Assembly: GCF_900101915.1 (NCBI RefSeq)
Contig: NZ_FNAL01000004.1
Span: 121,911-185,910, forward strand
Source of the DNA: Psychrobacter pacificensis
GTDB lineage: Bacteria > Pseudomonadota > Gammaproteobacteria > Pseudomonadales > Moraxellaceae
Direction: 5' to 3'
DNA length: 64,000 bases
In this document: in pieces, positions 25,208-36,190 of the stretch
Position numbering within the stretch: position 1 is the first letter of the stretch
Layout: each line of letters opens with the position of its first letter
Notes under the pieces: model-generated
The model's input: only the letters and a program-made list of their open reading frames with translations
Databases searched by the model: none
Told to the model about the DNA's origin: nothing
Program-made: the position numbers and the translations under genes

Positions 25208-26227
25208 CTACGTTACTAACTCCTTAGAACTATTCATCCATTCTGTTGGCGTCATACCGAACCAAGTTTTAAATTGTCGGCTAAATATAGAGAGCTCAGC
25301 GTAACCCAACTGATAAGCGACATCCGTTAAGCTAATACTGTCAGTACTCATGATTCTTAAGGCTTCTTTTTTTCTTACCTCTTCTAACAACTCTCTATAA
25401 GTTGTCCCTTCGCTTTTCAGCTGGCGTTGGACTTTTTTTGGGTGCTGTCCTACGCATAATGCAACATTTGCCATACTACAATCAGCAGTAGCCAGTAGCA
25501 TCTTCATAGAGCTTTCTATTAAAAACATGCCGCCGCGCGCAGTGGTATTACTTTCATTCTCTAACTGCTGCACAATAAGCTGATTTACCAAATCGTCTTC
25601 AGAGTAGTAGGGTTTATAGCTTAAATAAACAGTAGAAAAATATATCGCATTCTTTTCGCTATTGAATTCGACCGGGCACCGTAATATGTCGATCAATAAC
25701 TGTTTTGATTGAGGCGATGGATTTTGTTTTAATTTTATTTTTTCTGGACGCCATGTTGGGCTAATTAAATCTGTTAGAACATTGCAAATCAAACATATAG
25801 ACAGCTGTGATTTCTGCGCTCTATCTATATTCTGTGTGTTTTGACGTACGACATCAAGCTCGCACAATTTATCAGAGACCTCATTTACTTGAAAGATAAA
25901 ACTTTCAGCATGAATATAAATATATTTTTGTGCCACAAGTAAAGCTTGCGCTATGTCTCGTTGTTTGGACATATAGACACCAATTAATCCTATCGTCTGG
26001 ATACTCTGCTTAGCCCCAAGCTTTAAACCGAAGCACTCCTCATTACAGACAATACCTGCTAGCTCTAATAAATTAGTATATCTATCATGATCAATCAGAG
26101 AGTTTGGTTCGCGTATCATAGACGGTTTTAAGCCTACTTTATCTAAAATATTTATAGGATCCTGTCCATAGCTACGGACCAATTCTTCAAAACCATTTAG
26201 ACTTGCCACTCTGATGTAACTACCCAT
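25208..26227 (-). CDS. AraC-family transcriptional regulator of the alkyl-sulfatase cassette
   Basis: A 339-aa regulator with an N-terminal arabinose-binding-like domain of the OruR/ArgR type (residues about 20-200) and a C-terminal double helix-turn-helix. The first helix-turn-helix is SMANVALCVGQHPKKVQRQLKSEG; the second contains SLTDVAYQLGYAELSIFSRQFKTWFGMTPTEW. It is transcribed divergently from the aldehyde dehydrogenase, with 173 bases between them. Three 21-bp-spaced direct repeats in that gap are its likely binding sites. It probably activates the three downstream genes in response to an alkyl compound. Confidence 0.88.
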   Translation of the reverse strand: MGSYIRVASLNGFEELVRSYGQDPINILDKVGLKPSMIREPNSLIDHDRYTNLLELAGIVCNEECFGLKLGAKQSIQTIGLIGVYMSKQRDIAQALLVAQKYIYIHAESFIFQVNEVSDKLCELDVVRQNTQNIDRAQKSQLSICLICNVLTDLISPTWRPEKIKLKQNPSPQSKQLLIDILRCPVEFNSEKNAIYFSTVYLSYKPYYSEDDLVNQLIVQQLENESNTTARGGMFLIESSMKMLLATADCSMANVALCVGQHPKKVQRQLKSEGTTYRELLEEVRKKEALRIMSTDSISLTDVAYQLGYAELSIFSRQFKTWFGMTPTEWMNSSKELVT

Positions 26228-26241
26228 ACTATTCTCAATTT

Positions 26242-26290
26242 TGTCTCAAATTATTAAATCAATGTCCTACATAATCAATTTTTTGTCCTA
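26242..26290. promoter_or_regulatory. Three direct repeats at exact 21-bp spacing (candidate AraC sites)
   Basis: TGTCTCA at 26242, TGTCCTA at 26263 and TGTCCTA at 26284, each flanked by AT-rich sequence. The period is two helical turns, which would place AraC-type binding elements on one DNA face between the regulator and its target operon. Confidence 0.55.
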
Positions 26291-26400
26291 AAATGTCAAG
26301 AAGTTATGAGAAAACCTTGTTAAAGTAAAATGTATAAAGATTCAATTTAGCTATTAAAGCCTTGTGAATCATCATGATAGCAGTGGAAAAGGGATTTTTT

Positions 26401-27834
26401 ATGAAAACCAACTTTGATTTTATAGACTTAGAGGATCAACTACACGGCTGCCTACAACAGCAGAAAAACTATGCAGAAGCACAAGGTATCGAAAGTATTG
26501 CGGTTAGAAAAGAATATTTGTTGAGTTTAAAAGCTATCATTAACGATCACCGTGAAGCTTTGATTGAGGCTATCAATCAAGACTATGGTAATCGTTCAAG
26601 ACATGAGACCTTGTTAGCCGAAATTATTACCGCAACAGATGATATAAATAGCAGTATCAAAAATCTAAAAAAATGGACGAAGGTACAAAAGCGTAAAGTA
26701 GATATGAGTATGTACTTTGGCGCAAAAAACCGTCTGATTCCGCAGCCTTTAGGGGTGGTAGGTTTAATCGTGCCATGGAACTTTCCTATCAATTTACTAT
26801 TTTCTCAGCTGTCAGCCGTTTTTGCCGCAGGTAATAAAGCAATGGTGAAACTGTCTGAGAACTCACGTCACCTAGCCGCTTTATTGATTCAATTGATTCC
26901 ACAGTATTTTGAACCTGAAAAATTACAGATCTTTGATGAAACGGGCGGGGTAGGTGTTGCTTTTTCTAAGCTGCCTTTCGATCATCTGATGTTTACAGGC
27001 TCTGGCGCGACTGGTAAAAAAGTCATGGCAGCAGCGGCAGAGAATTTAACAGCAGTTACTTTAGAGCTAGGTGGCAAATCACCTGCAGTTATTGATCCCA
27101 ATTATTCTTTGGCAAAAGCAGTCGAGCGCATCATGTTCGTCAAGCAGTTCAATGCGGGACAAATCTGTACCAATATTGATTATTTATTTGTACATGAGTC
27201 ACAAAAAAATCGCTTTATCCAAGCGACTAGCGAATGGGTGGCACAGCATGTCCCTGATATTCATCATAAAGACTATACCTCAATCATTGATGATTGCGCG
27301 TTTCAGCGTTTGGTTCATTGCGTAGAGGAAGCGCAAAATAAGGGCGCCACAGTAATCAATTTAAATAATCAACAAGCGGATGCCGCAGCCCGTAAATTTC
27401 CGCTGACTTTGATTTTTGATAGTACTGATGCGATGGAAATAGACACTCGAGAAACCTTTGGACCGATTTTGATGATTAAGACTTATGACCAACCTGAAGA
27501 AGTCGTTCGTTACATCGCTCAGCGCGATCGTCCATTGGCGTTCTATCCATTTAGTAAAGATAAAGCTTTAGTGAATTACTATATCAATCATGTGATGTCT
27601 GGCGGCGTGTCGGTAAATGATGCTTTATTTCATGTAGGACAGCACGATTTGCCGTTTGGCGGGGTTGGCGCTAGCGGTATGGGGCATTATCACGGTTATG
27701 AAGGGTTTTTGAACTTCTCAAAGATGCGGCCTGTGTTTTATCAAGCTAATTTCTCAAGCTTAAAATTTTTGGCGCCGCCCTACGGCAATTTCGCTGATCG
27801 AGTACTGAACTTTTTGGCTCGTGTTAAATCCTAA
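26401..27834 (+). CDS. Aldehyde dehydrogenase (coniferyl-aldehyde-dehydrogenase-like)
   Basis: A 477-aa NAD(P)-dependent aldehyde dehydrogenase. It shows the VPWNFPINLLF region, the glycine motif FTGSGATGKKV, the general base E222 in TLELGGKSP and the nucleophile C256 in NAGQICTN. The C-terminal end with MGHYHGYEGFLNFSK is that of the membrane-associated, fatty- or coniferyl-aldehyde subgroup. The ATG at 26401 follows AAAAGGGA. First gene of the cassette; it would turn fatty aldehyde made by the GMC oxidase into fatty acid. Confidence 0.88.
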   Translation: MKTNFDFIDLEDQLHGCLQQQKNYAEAQGIESIAVRKEYLLSLKAIINDHREALIEAINQDYGNRSRHETLLAEIITATDDINSSIKNLKKWTKVQKRKVDMSMYFGAKNRLIPQPLGVVGLIVPWNFPINLLFSQLSAVFAAGNKAMVKLSENSRHLAALLIQLIPQYFEPEKLQIFDETGGVGVAFSKLPFDHLMFTGSGATGKKVMAAAAENLTAVTLELGGKSPAVIDPNYSLAKAVERIMFVKQFNAGQICTNIDYLFVHESQKNRFIQATSEWVAQHVPDIHHKDYTSIIDDCAFQRLVHCVEEAQNKGATVINLNNQQADAAARKFPLTLIFDSTDAMEIDTRETFGPILMIKTYDQPEEVVRYIAQRDRPLAFYPFSKDKALVNYYINHVMSGGVSVNDALFHVGQHDLPFGGVGASGMGHYHGYEGFLNFSKMRPVFYQANFSSLKFLAPPYGNFADRVLNFLARVKS

Positions 27835-27944
27835 TTTTTAACCGCAGCGCTCGACTATAGTCCTATATTTTAAACTTCAAATCGTTAAAAAAGTATCTGT
27901 ATGAGCTGAATGATAAAACGCAAACTATTAAAGGAGTTAATAGC

Positions 27945-29705
27945 ATGTTAAATAAGGATATTCAATCACAGTCAGAACCACATTTTGACTTTGATCAAAT
28001 TATTATTGGTTCAGGTTTTGGTGGTTCGGTTAGTGCACTGCGCCTAAGTGAGAAAGGTAATAGTGTACTAATCCTTGAAAAAGGAATACGTCGTGAAGAT
28101 AAGGACTTTCCAAAAACCAATCTCGATACCAAAAACTATCTGTGGGTACCTGAATTAGGTATGCAAGGGACGCTGCAGATGAGTTTTACTAACAAAGTCA
28201 CTGTCGTACATGGCGTCGGCGTTGGCGGCGGATCACAGATTTATGCCAATGTACATTTTATTCCTGATGATGAAGTTTTTAACTCGAAAGCTTGGACGCG
28301 GCTGCGTAGCGATTGGAAAGAGACACTATTGCCGTATTATGGATTGGCACAGCGGATGCTTGGCACGGCCAAAAACACGTATACCAACATTGCTGATGAC
28401 ACCTTACAAGAAGTCGCCCAAGAGATGGGCTACGGTGATAGCTACAAGACAGTCAATACTGGGGTGTTTTTTCCGCTACCAGACGGTGAGAGAGGCAAGA
28501 TTGTAAAAGACCCTTACTTCAACGGCGATGGTCCAGATCGCCGGACCTGTCAATATTGTGGCAACTGTATCATTGGCTGTCGATATAATTCTAAAAATAC
28601 TTTGATGAAGAACTATTTGTATTTTGCTGAGCGTAACGGGGTTGAGATACGCCCTAGCTCTGAAGTTGTCAAAATCACCCCGTTAAGCTCTGATGGTAGT
28701 GATGGCTATGAGCTTATCGTAAAAGAAACACTGGGTAAAAAAGTACGCCAGTATAAATTACGCAGCCGAGGTGTCGTGGTATCTGGCGGAGTCATGGGGA
28801 CGGTGCCGCTATTACTCAAAATGCGCGATAAGTATAAAACGCTGCCCAATATTTCATCTGAATTAGGGCAGGAGATTCGTACCAATTCTGAGACCTTAAC
28901 CACTGCCAATGATACCCGTGAAAAAGTGGACGATGGGGTCGCTATTAGCTCATTTATATCCGTCGATGACAACACCAATATGGAGGTCAATCGTTTTCGA
29001 GAAGGCTCAGATGGTACTTGGTTATATGCGCCTTATGTGCCGATGGTCACAGGACCCAGATTCATAAGAATTTTGAAGTTCTTTATAAATACTTTAATCC
29101 ATCCATTAAAGACGGGCAGAATGCTGCGCCCCAAAGGTAAAGCTCGTAGTTCTATTTTGTTTTTAGTGATGCAAAAGTCTGAGGCTTTTATTCATTTAGA
29201 ATGGCGGCGCAAATGGTATCGCTTTTTTAAAAATGGCATTACGGCAGTGCAAAAAGCCGATGACGAGCCGTTGACTGTCTCTTTTCCATCAGCTGAAAAA
29301 GCCACCCGACTATACGCCAAAAAGCTAGGCGGGGAGCCGGGCTCTGCACTAAGCGAGGTGTTACTAGGGACGCCTATGACAGCGCACGTCATGAGTGGCG
29401 TCGCTATGGGTACCGATGCATCTAATGGCGTGGTAGATTTCTCCGGGGAAGTGTTCGGATATAAGAACTTGCGAGTGCTCGATGGATCGATCATTCCAGG
29501 GAATTTAGGGGTTAACCCCTCTTTGACCATTACTGCCTTGACGGAGTTTGCTATGAGTCAGATTCCTGTATTTTCGGCAGAAAAAGCCTCTAAAATTAAG
29601 CCTATCGATTTCAATGAACCGCTTGCAGGACAAGTCTCTCATATCAAAGGAATAGGAGATTTAGCAAGTGATTTAAATCAGATAAAAGAAAAGGAGTTCG
29701 TATAA
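27945..29705 (+). CDS. GMC-family FAD-dependent alcohol oxidoreductase
   Basis: A 586-aa flavoprotein with the dinucleotide motif IIGSGFGGSVSALRL near residue 20, VGVGGGSQIYANV near 92 and the C-terminal GNLGVNPSLTITAL typical of cholesterol-oxidase-like GMC enzymes. A CxxCxxCxxxC cluster (C202, C205, C208, C212) looks ferredoxin-like and is known in this bacterial subgroup. AAGGAG precedes the ATG. The stop overlaps the sulfatase start by one base (TAATG), so translation is coupled. Its probable role is oxidation of the long-chain alcohol released by the sulfatase; a sterol substrate is the alternative. Confidence 0.83.
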   Translation: MLNKDIQSQSEPHFDFDQIIIGSGFGGSVSALRLSEKGNSVLILEKGIRREDKDFPKTNLDTKNYLWVPELGMQGTLQMSFTNKVTVVHGVGVGGGSQIYANVHFIPDDEVFNSKAWTRLRSDWKETLLPYYGLAQRMLGTAKNTYTNIADDTLQEVAQEMGYGDSYKTVNTGVFFPLPDGERGKIVKDPYFNGDGPDRRTCQYCGNCIIGCRYNSKNTLMKNYLYFAERNGVEIRPSSEVVKITPLSSDGSDGYELIVKETLGKKVRQYKLRSRGVVVSGGVMGTVPLLLKMRDKYKTLPNISSELGQEIRTNSETLTTANDTREKVDDGVAISSFISVDDNTNMEVNRFREGSDGTWLYAPYVPMVTGPRFIRILKFFINTLIHPLKTGRMLRPKGKARSSILFLVMQKSEAFIHLEWRRKWYRFFKNGITAVQKADDEPLTVSFPSAEKATRLYAKKLGGEPGSALSEVLLGTPMTAHVMSGVAMGTDASNGVVDFSGEVFGYKNLRVLDGSIIPGNLGVNPSLTITALTEFAMSQIPVFSAEKASKIKPIDFNEPLAGQVSHIKGIGDLASDLNQIKEKEFV

Positions 29706-31672
29706 TGATTAAGAAAATTTTGGTAGCCGCAGTTTCGGGTACATTACTAGTAGGTGCAGCGCAAGCAGATGATCGTTTAAGCAGTAAGCCTGCGAGTAAA
29801 TTTACCACGCAGCAGAACTATGCCGTATTGTCACAACTGCCTTTTAATGATAAACAGGATTTTGAGTTTGCTGCTAAAGGCTTGATTGCAAAGCCTAAGT
29901 CGAAACAAATAAAAAATGCTAAAGGCGAGGTTGTCTGGGATTTAGCAAAGTTTGATTTTTTGAATCAAGATAAGTTTATAGCTTCAATTAATCCAAGCTT
30001 ACAACGCCAAGCTCAGCTCAATATGAATTATGGCCTATTCAAAGTTACAGATCGGATTTATCAAGTTCGTGGTTTCGATCTGACCAATATTACCTATATT
30101 AAAGGTGATACAGGCTGGATTATCTTCGATCCACTAACCGTACCAGAGTCTGCAAAAGCCGCTCATGCTTTGGTGACTAAGCATTTGGGAGAGCGTCCTG
30201 TCAAAGCCGTGGTATATAGCCATGCTCATGTTGATCATTTTGGCGGCGTAAAAGGCGTCATCAGTCAAGAGCAAGTCGATAATGGTGAAGTACAAGTCAT
30301 TGCCCCGCGTGATTTTATGGAGCACGTGGTAAAAGAGACGGTACTTGCAGGTAATGCGATGGCGCGGCGTAGCTCGTATCAATATGGCATTATGATGCCT
30401 AAGAATAAGTATGGCGTGGTAGATGGTGCATTAGGTAAAGGAGTACCTACGGGTTTAGTTGGTTTGATTACGCCAACTTATATCGTAGAAAAAGATCAGG
30501 AGACTTTAAACATTGATGGGGTGGAAATGGTATTTGAAAACGCCCCAAATACCGAGTCACCATCAGAGATGATCACTTGGTTTCCGCAGCTCAAAACCTT
30601 ATGGATGGCTGAGAACACGGTCGCTGGTATGCACAACTTATATACCATTCGCGGAGCGCAGTCTCGTGATGCTGCGACGTGGAGTAAGAGCATCAATCAA
30701 GCGCTACAAACCTATGGGGTCAAAGCAGATGTACTGATGGCTTCTCATCATTGGCCGCGGTGGGGCAAAAACAATATTGTAAAGTATCTAGAAAAGCAGC
30801 GTGATATGTATGGCTACCTACATGATCAAAGCCTACATCTGGCTAATAAGGGCGTAACGATTAATGAGATTCATGATCAGTTTAAAATGCCTGAAGCCTT
30901 AGATCAAGAATGGTATAACCGTGGTTATCATGGCTCAGTCAGTCACAATGTACGCGGAGTAGTGAACAAGTATATTGGTTACTACGATGGCAATCCAGCT
31001 ACCCTGAATAAACTTAGCCCAGATGAAGCAGGTAAAAATTATGTTGCGTTAGCAGGCGGTAGTGAAGCTTTATTAAAACAAGCAAAAGCCGCTTTTGATC
31101 GTGGTGAGTACCGGTGGGTGGCAGAGCTGATGAATCATTTAGTATTTGCAGAGCCTGACAACATAAAAGCTAAGGCACTGCAGGCAGATACTTTGGAACA
31201 ACTCGGCTATCAAGCTGAAAACGCAGGCTGGAGAAATGCCTACTTAGCTGCTGCTTATGAATTACGTAATGGCGTTCCTACAAACGTAAAAACCACTACT
31301 GCTGGTCCCGATCTAATCACCGCTATGGATACTGAGCTAGTATTTGATTACATGGGTGTGCGCCTAAATGCGGAGCGCGCGCTCGGCAAAGATTTTAAGA
31401 TTAATGTGGTACTGCCAGATCGCAATGAAAAGATTGCTCTTGAATTAAAAAACTCGCACTTAAATGTGATGGCCGATACGCAAGCTTCCGATGCTGGTTT
31501 GACACTCACCTTAAACCGTGAAGATTTGAATACCTTACTGACCAAAACTGGCACGTTCGAATCGTTAATGAAGCGAGGAAAAGTGCAGCATCAAGGCGAT
31601 TTGAGGTTGATTCAGCAGTTCTTTGGGATGGTAGATGATTTTGAGTATGGGTTTAATCTTGCTACACCTTGA
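29705..31672 (+). CDS. Secreted SDS hydrolase/alkyl sulfatase (SdsA-like metallo-beta-lactamase fold)
   Basis: A 655-aa protein of full family length. A Sec signal peptide ends at AQA (residue 21). The zinc site HAHVDHFGG (H173, H175, D177, H178) is in a metallo-beta-lactamase domain, which is followed by the alkyl-sulfatase dimerisation domain around 380-520 and an SCP2-like hydrophobic-binding C-terminal domain. It would cleave primary alkyl sulfates such as SDS to alcohol and sulfate in the periplasm. The start overlaps the GMC gene stop. A terminator follows at 31725. Confidence 0.92.
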   Translation: MIKKILVAAVSGTLLVGAAQADDRLSSKPASKFTTQQNYAVLSQLPFNDKQDFEFAAKGLIAKPKSKQIKNAKGEVVWDLAKFDFLNQDKFIASINPSLQRQAQLNMNYGLFKVTDRIYQVRGFDLTNITYIKGDTGWIIFDPLTVPESAKAAHALVTKHLGERPVKAVVYSHAHVDHFGGVKGVISQEQVDNGEVQVIAPRDFMEHVVKETVLAGNAMARRSSYQYGIMMPKNKYGVVDGALGKGVPTGLVGLITPTYIVEKDQETLNIDGVEMVFENAPNTESPSEMITWFPQLKTLWMAENTVAGMHNLYTIRGAQSRDAATWSKSINQALQTYGVKADVLMASHHWPRWGKNNIVKYLEKQRDMYGYLHDQSLHLANKGVTINEIHDQFKMPEALDQEWYNRGYHGSVSHNVRGVVNKYIGYYDGNPATLNKLSPDEAGKNYVALAGGSEALLKQAKAAFDRGEYRWVAELMNHLVFAEPDNIKAKALQADTLEQLGYQAENAGWRNAYLAAAYELRNGVPTNVKTTTAGPDLITAMDTELVFDYMGVRLNAERALGKDFKINVVLPDRNEKIALELKNSHLNVMADTQASDAGLTLTLNREDLNTLLTKTGTFESLMKRGKVQHQGDLRLIQQFFGMVDDFEYGFNLATP

Positions 31673-31724
31673 TATTAAGGAAATATGCATCAGAGTATCA
31701 AAAGCTTTATTAATTAGATGATAA

Positions 31725-31778
31725 AAAGCCATCAGATGGTAAGGTGTTTTTTAACACAAATTATCTGATGGTTTTATG
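31725..31778 (+). terminator. Terminator of the alkyl-sulfatase operon
   Basis: CCATCAGAT pairs with ATCTGATGG followed by TTTT, enclosing a nested GTGTT/AACAC hairpin, 50 bases after the sulfatase stop. Confidence 0.65.
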
Positions 31779-31922
31779 TATTGTTAATAAAGTATTGCTG
31801 TAGAGAAGTGCCTCATACTCGTGTATATAGCTTCGATCGAATGAGGATGAAGGGTTGCTTTTTGGGAGTGCCAGATTATTTAAAAGATAATGAATTGGAT
31901 AATTGAGACAGTTATACCCTCA

Positions 31923-34900
31923 CTAAACCTGACCGCCCACGCCCTTAAACTTCTCAACTAAGTCTACAATCCTCTGAAACACGCTTTGTTTCTTGGTTAA
32001 ATACTGTGGATTCAGTGGGCTAAGTTTTGGCAAAATAGCATTCAGCTCTGTCCCGTTTTCGCTAGGATACTCCCGCTTTAGGGAAACACTGATATAACGT
32101 TTAGCGGCAGCTAGATTGAGATTTTCATCAACGATTAGCTCTTCAACTTCGCGTTGCTGCTCAGTTTGCGCAAAGGTAAAGAAAGACTCAATGATGCTAG
32201 ATTTGTCTGGAATCTTATCTAAATTAGTTTGATTAATAAAGTCAACTACTAAGCTTTCTTTAGCACGGTTGCCAATACTAGCTCGAATAAGACGCCGTAC
32301 TTCCTCCACAAGGGCAGCTTTGTCCTTAGTTTTTTTGTTATGCTCAAAGATTAGCTCTAAAATATAATCAAGATTAATTTCTTGCGACTTGAGCAAATCG
32401 ACTTCGAAAACTACCTCATCCCAATCAATGTTAGACTCTTGCTGCTCATTACCAGATTTCTCACGGCGTATCCAATCGCGAATATCATTGTAGGTTGAGC
32501 GATAGTCCTGCACCGTGCGCTCAGTTGGCACTGTAATGGCTTGCATAGCGGCTAAGTCATCATCCTCAAGATAGTGATCCGCTTTGAATGCGTCTACAGC
32601 ACTAACGTCGCTCATGTCTAGATCCTGTAATGCCTTTAGACTCTCGAACTCGTCATAGTTTTGTAGTATATTCTCAACACGCAGATATTCACCAAATAAC
32701 TTCGCAAATTCCTTTTTATCTTTTTCTTTGACGATTTCATCAGGGTTAGGAAAGCGCTGCTCTAGCTCTTTGACCACTTCTAGATAGCCACGTCTTGCCT
32801 TACCAGTGACTAAGTCGGTAAAGCCTGCCATGTATTCTTTATAGCTTTTCTCTAATACTACGTTTTTGGTATCGTTATTACCGAATAGAGTAATAGCGTC
32901 AATAGTGGCTTTCTCTAAATCGCGAAAGGTGACGATATTGCCAAAGGTTTTCGTGGCATCATAAATTCGATTAGTGCGCGAAAAGGCTTGCATCAAGCCA
33001 TGATAGCGCAAGTTTTTATCGACGAATAAGGTGTTTAGCGTTGGCGCATCAAAGCCTGTCAAAAACATACCGACGACAATAAGTAAGTCTACTTCTCCGC
33101 TTTTGACTCGCTGCGCCAGATCGCGGTAGTAGTTCTGAAAGGACTTACTGTCGACGCCATAGTTAGTCTTAAACAGCGCGTTATAGTCGTTAATGGCAGC
33201 ACTCAAAAACTCTTTAGCGCTACTATCCATAGCCGATAGCTCAAAGCTTTCATCGACTATCTCACCGATAGCTTGCTGCTCTTCATTAGCGGCAAAAGAG
33301 AAGATCGTAGCGATCTTAAGCGGTTTGGCGCTGTCCTGTTGCAATTTACTTAGCATCTCATAATAGGACTTTGCAGCATCGACACTACTGACAGCAAACA
33401 TGGCATTGAAGCCTTTGCCATTGCCTTGTAGACGATGAGTCTTTTGCCTAAATTTCTTTAGTAGATACTCAGAAACCTCTCTGATACGTTCAGGATGTAG
33501 CAGTAGCTGTTTGTTCTCAGCGGCGGTTAGCTTTTGTTCATCGGTCTCGCTCTCGATAGCTGTGAACTGTGGGCGCACGTCGTTATAGTCGACTTTGAAT
33601 TTGAGCACCTTTTCATCACGGATAGCATCGGTTATCACATAAGAATGTAATTCACGTCCGAAGACGCTAGCAGTAGTCTCGGAGCCCAAAGCGTTCTGCG
33701 TAAAAATAGGCGTGCCCGTAAAGCCAAATTGATAGAATTTTTTGAACTTTTTCTTAAGGTTCTTTTGTGCTTCACCAAACTGGCTACGGTGCGCTTCATC
33801 AAAGATAAACACCACTTGCTTATTATAGATAGGCAAGTCACTTTCACTCTTAATAAGATTATTAAGCTTTTGGATGGTGGTGACGATGATTTTATTATCG
33901 TCCTTGTCCAGATTGCGCTTGAGCCCTGCGGTGCTATCCGATCCGTTGACGCTATCAGGGGAGAAGCGCTGATACTCCTTCATGGTCTGATAATCAAGGT
34001 CTTTACGATCTACCACAAAGAAGACTTTTTCGATAAAATCAAGCTCAGTCGCTAGCCGCGCCGCTTTGAAGCTGGTCAAGGTCTTGCCGGAGCCTGTGGT
34101 ATGCCAGATATAGCCGCCGCTCTCAAGCGTGCTCCATTTTTTGGCTTGATAGCTGCTATTAATCTTCCAGAGGATGCGCTCGGTGGCGGCGATCTGATAA
34201 GGGCGCATCACCAATAAGGTGTTACTGATATCGAATACCGAATACTTAAGCAGCACGTTTAGTAGCGTGGTCTTTTGAAAAAAGGTCGCGGTAAAGTCCT
34301 TGATGTCTTTGATCAAGGCGTTATCAGACTTCGCCCAATTCATGGTGAAATCAAAGCTGTTTTTATCGCGTTTGGTGGTATTGGCAAAGTAGCGCGTGTC
34401 GGTGCCGTTTGAGATCACAAACAGTTGCAAGTATTTAAATAAGGAGTTATCGCTATTGAAGCTCTCTTTGCTATAGCGGTGTACTTGGTTAAATGCTTCA
34501 CGAATGGCAACACCGCGTTTTTTTAGCTCGACTTGTACCAGTGGCAAACCGTTGACTAAAATGGTGACGTCATAGCGATTAGCATGTGTGCCCGTCTGTG
34601 CGAACTGCTTAATCACTTGTACCTTATTATTAGAAATGTGCTTTTTATCAAACAAGTAGATATTCTGAATATGACCATCATCAAAAACAAAATCATGAAT
34701 ATAATCATCATGAATCTTACGAGTTTTGTCCGTGCTATTATCGCTAGGGTTATCTAGGTACTCTCTGACAAAGCGCTGCCACTCCTCATCGGTGAACTGC
34801 ATGCTATTTAAGCTTTGCAGTTGCACACGGACATTGATGAGCATCTGAGCTTGTGAGGTTAGCTCTGGCAGATACTCATAGCCTTGGCGCTGCAAGTCTT

Positions 34901-35024
34901 TAATGAGCTCGCGCTCTAGTTCATTTTCGCTTTGATAGGCTTCGCTGACTTGCTGGGCTTTGCTGTACTTATCGAGGACAATGTAATTATTCGATTCGGC
35001 GATAGTATTATTATAATTAACCAT
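31923..35024 (-). CDS. hsdR: Type I restriction enzyme R subunit (HsdR, type IC-like)
   Basis: A 1033-aa motor and nuclease subunit. The PD-(D/E)xK site is D152 with E166-L-K168, one residue beyond the EcoR124I triad. Walker A is [12 protein letters not shown] (about 308-319) and the DEAH box is in [13 protein letters not shown]. The later helicase motifs include [19 protein letters not shown] and QAFSRTNRI. It translocates DNA and cuts unmodified DNA. It overlaps prrC by eight bases and is the last gene of the hsdM-hsdS-prrC-hsdR operon. It appears intact. Confidence 0.95.
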   Translation of the reverse strand: MVNYNNTIAESNNYIVLDKYSKAQQVSEAYQSENELERELIKDLQRQGYEYLPELTSQAQMLINVRVQLQSLNSMQFTDEEWQRFVREYLDNPSDNSTDKTRKIHDDYIHDFVFDDGHIQNIYLFDKKHISNNKVQVIKQFAQTGTHANRYDVTILVNGLPLVQVELKKRGVAIREAFNQVHRYSKESFNSDNSLFKYLQLFVISNGTDTRYFANTTKRDKNSFDFTMNWAKSDNALIKDIKDFTATFFQKTTLLNVLLKYSVFDISNTLLVMRPYQIAATERILWKINSSYQAKKWSTLESGGYIWHTTGSGKTLTSFKAARLATELDFIEKVFFVVDRKDLDYQTMKEYQRFSPDSVNGSDSTAGLKRNLDKDDNKIIVTTIQKLNNLIKSESDLPIYNKQVVFIFDEAHRSQFGEAQKNLKKKFKKFYQFGFTGTPIFTQNALGSETTASVFGRELHSYVITDAIRDEKVLKFKVDYNDVRPQFTAIESETDEQKLTAAENKQLLLHPERIREVSEYLLKKFRQKTHRLQGNGKGFNAMFAVSSVDAAKSYYEMLSKLQQDSAKPLKIATIFSFAANEEQQAIGEIVDESFELSAMDSSAKEFLSAAINDYNALFKTNYGVDSKSFQNYYRDLAQRVKSGEVDLLIVVGMFLTGFDAPTLNTLFVDKNLRYHGLMQAFSRTNRIYDATKTFGNIVTFRDLEKATIDAITLFGNNDTKNVVLEKSYKEYMAGFTDLVTGKARRGYLEVVKELEQRFPNPDEIVKEKDKKEFAKLFGEYLRVENILQNYDEFESLKALQDLDMSDVSAVDAFKADHYLEDDDLAAMQAITVPTERTVQDYRSTYNDIRDWIRREKSGNEQQESNIDWDEVVFEVDLLKSQEINLDYILELIFEHNKKTKDKAALVEEVRRLIRASIGNRAKESLVVDFINQTNLDKIPDKSSIIESFFTFAQTEQQREVEELIVDENLNLAAAKRYISVSLKREYPSENGTELNAILPKLSPLNPQYLTKKQSVFQRIVDLVEKFKGVGGQV

Positions 35025-36189
35025 TTTGCTCTTCCTGTTGCCAGTAGCCGTATTGATTTAAATTGTCAAGCAGCAATTTCACCATAGCTTTTTCTGGTGT
35101 GGTTGGCTCTGCCATTTCTTCATTTGATAATGTATTATGTGGATAGAAATTCATAATTCTATTAGCATAAGCTTTTTTATCACCGGGCAATAGATCAGAC
35201 CATCTATTATAGCCAAGAAAATTAGCCGTTTTTTCGTACAAGTTACGCAGCAGTGCGAAATGATAGCGTTGTACACTATTATCTTTCGTTGCCTGATCTA
35301 TTAAATTCTTAATATGAAGATGGTATGAAAAACTTTGATTAGAATCACCATATTTTGTTTCGAGTTCGAATTTTCCATCATCTAATCGACTAAGGATGTA
35401 GCCAGATTTTGCTTTAATTTCGTTATACAAAACGTTATAGAAAAGAGGGTTGTGAGTGGAGATTATAAATTTAATATTAGACTCGCTGGATTTAATCAGG
35501 CATCCTAAATTGACAGCCAGTTGTATCAAATGATTTTCATCTAACGAACTAACTGGGTCATCTATAAATATATATTCTAATTGATTAAACTCATCTGTCA
35601 CACGATCAGTTAATTCTGCTACGTTTAATACGCTGATTACTTGATCTAGTAAGGTATAAAAAACACTCCAAATGAAATTGCTTTCTTCCCCTTTGGATAT
35701 TTTGAGATTACCTAAATGATCATTGTTACCACGCTCAAGAGAGAAAGTCACCTCTGAAAATGCTTTAACAGTGATGTCTCGACCATCTTTTTTAGTAATG
35801 TACTCCTCATTAAAACGTGGCGTTAATTTATCATTTGTATAGCGTTGAAAGTGCTTGATTATATTACCGTCTTCGCCTAAGTCACTAAGCAACGCTATTA
35901 ACCAATGAGTATAAGTGTTAGGCTGAATTTTTAGCTTGGGTTCGGTGTCACCTTCCAAATCGTTATCCCAATAAAAAAGGTCTTCAGTAAAAGCATTGTA
36001 ATAAAGAATTTTTTTACGAGCCAATTCTACTTGTTCTTCATTATTTACCTCAATAATTTTAGGTACGATCAGCTCTTTAAACTCTTTTGAAAGGCGTGTT
36101 TTACCAGTGCCATTAAACGCATAAATCAGCTGTACTTTTTTATCAGAGTCTTTAAGTATCTGGGCGATTTCTGTTAATGATTGACTCAT
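35017..36189 (-). CDS. prrC: PrrC anticodon nuclease
   Basis: A 390-aa toxin closely resembling E. coli PrrC (396 aa). The N-terminal ABC-type ATPase has Walker A AFNGTGKT (24-31), SKGEESNF (165-172), Walker [16 protein letters not shown] (206-220) and the ISTHNP switch. In the nuclease part, R315, E319 and H351 keep exactly the spacing of the E. coli catalytic residues R320, E324 and H356. PrrC cleaves the anticodon of tRNA-Lys when a phage inhibits the associated restriction enzyme. The position between hsdS and hsdR, with one-base and overlapping junctions, is that of the classic prr locus. Confidence 0.95.
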   Translation of the reverse strand: MSQSLTEIAQILKDSDKKVQLIYAFNGTGKTRLSKEFKELIVPKIIEVNNEEQVELARKKILYYNAFTEDLFYWDNDLEGDTEPKLKIQPNTYTHWLIALLSDLGEDGNIIKHFQRYTNDKLTPRFNEEYITKKDGRDITVKAFSEVTFSLERGNNDHLGNLKISKGEESNFIWSVFYTLLDQVISVLNVAELTDRVTDEFNQLEYIFIDDPVSSLDENHLIQLAVNLGCLIKSSESNIKFIISTHNPLFYNVLYNEIKAKSGYILSRLDDGKFELETKYGDSNQSFSYHLHIKNLIDQATKDNSVQRYHFALLRNLYEKTANFLGYNRWSDLLPGDKKAYANRIMNFYPHNTLSNEEMAEPTTPEKAMVKLLLDNLNQYGYWQQEEQNG

Positions 36190-36190
36190 A

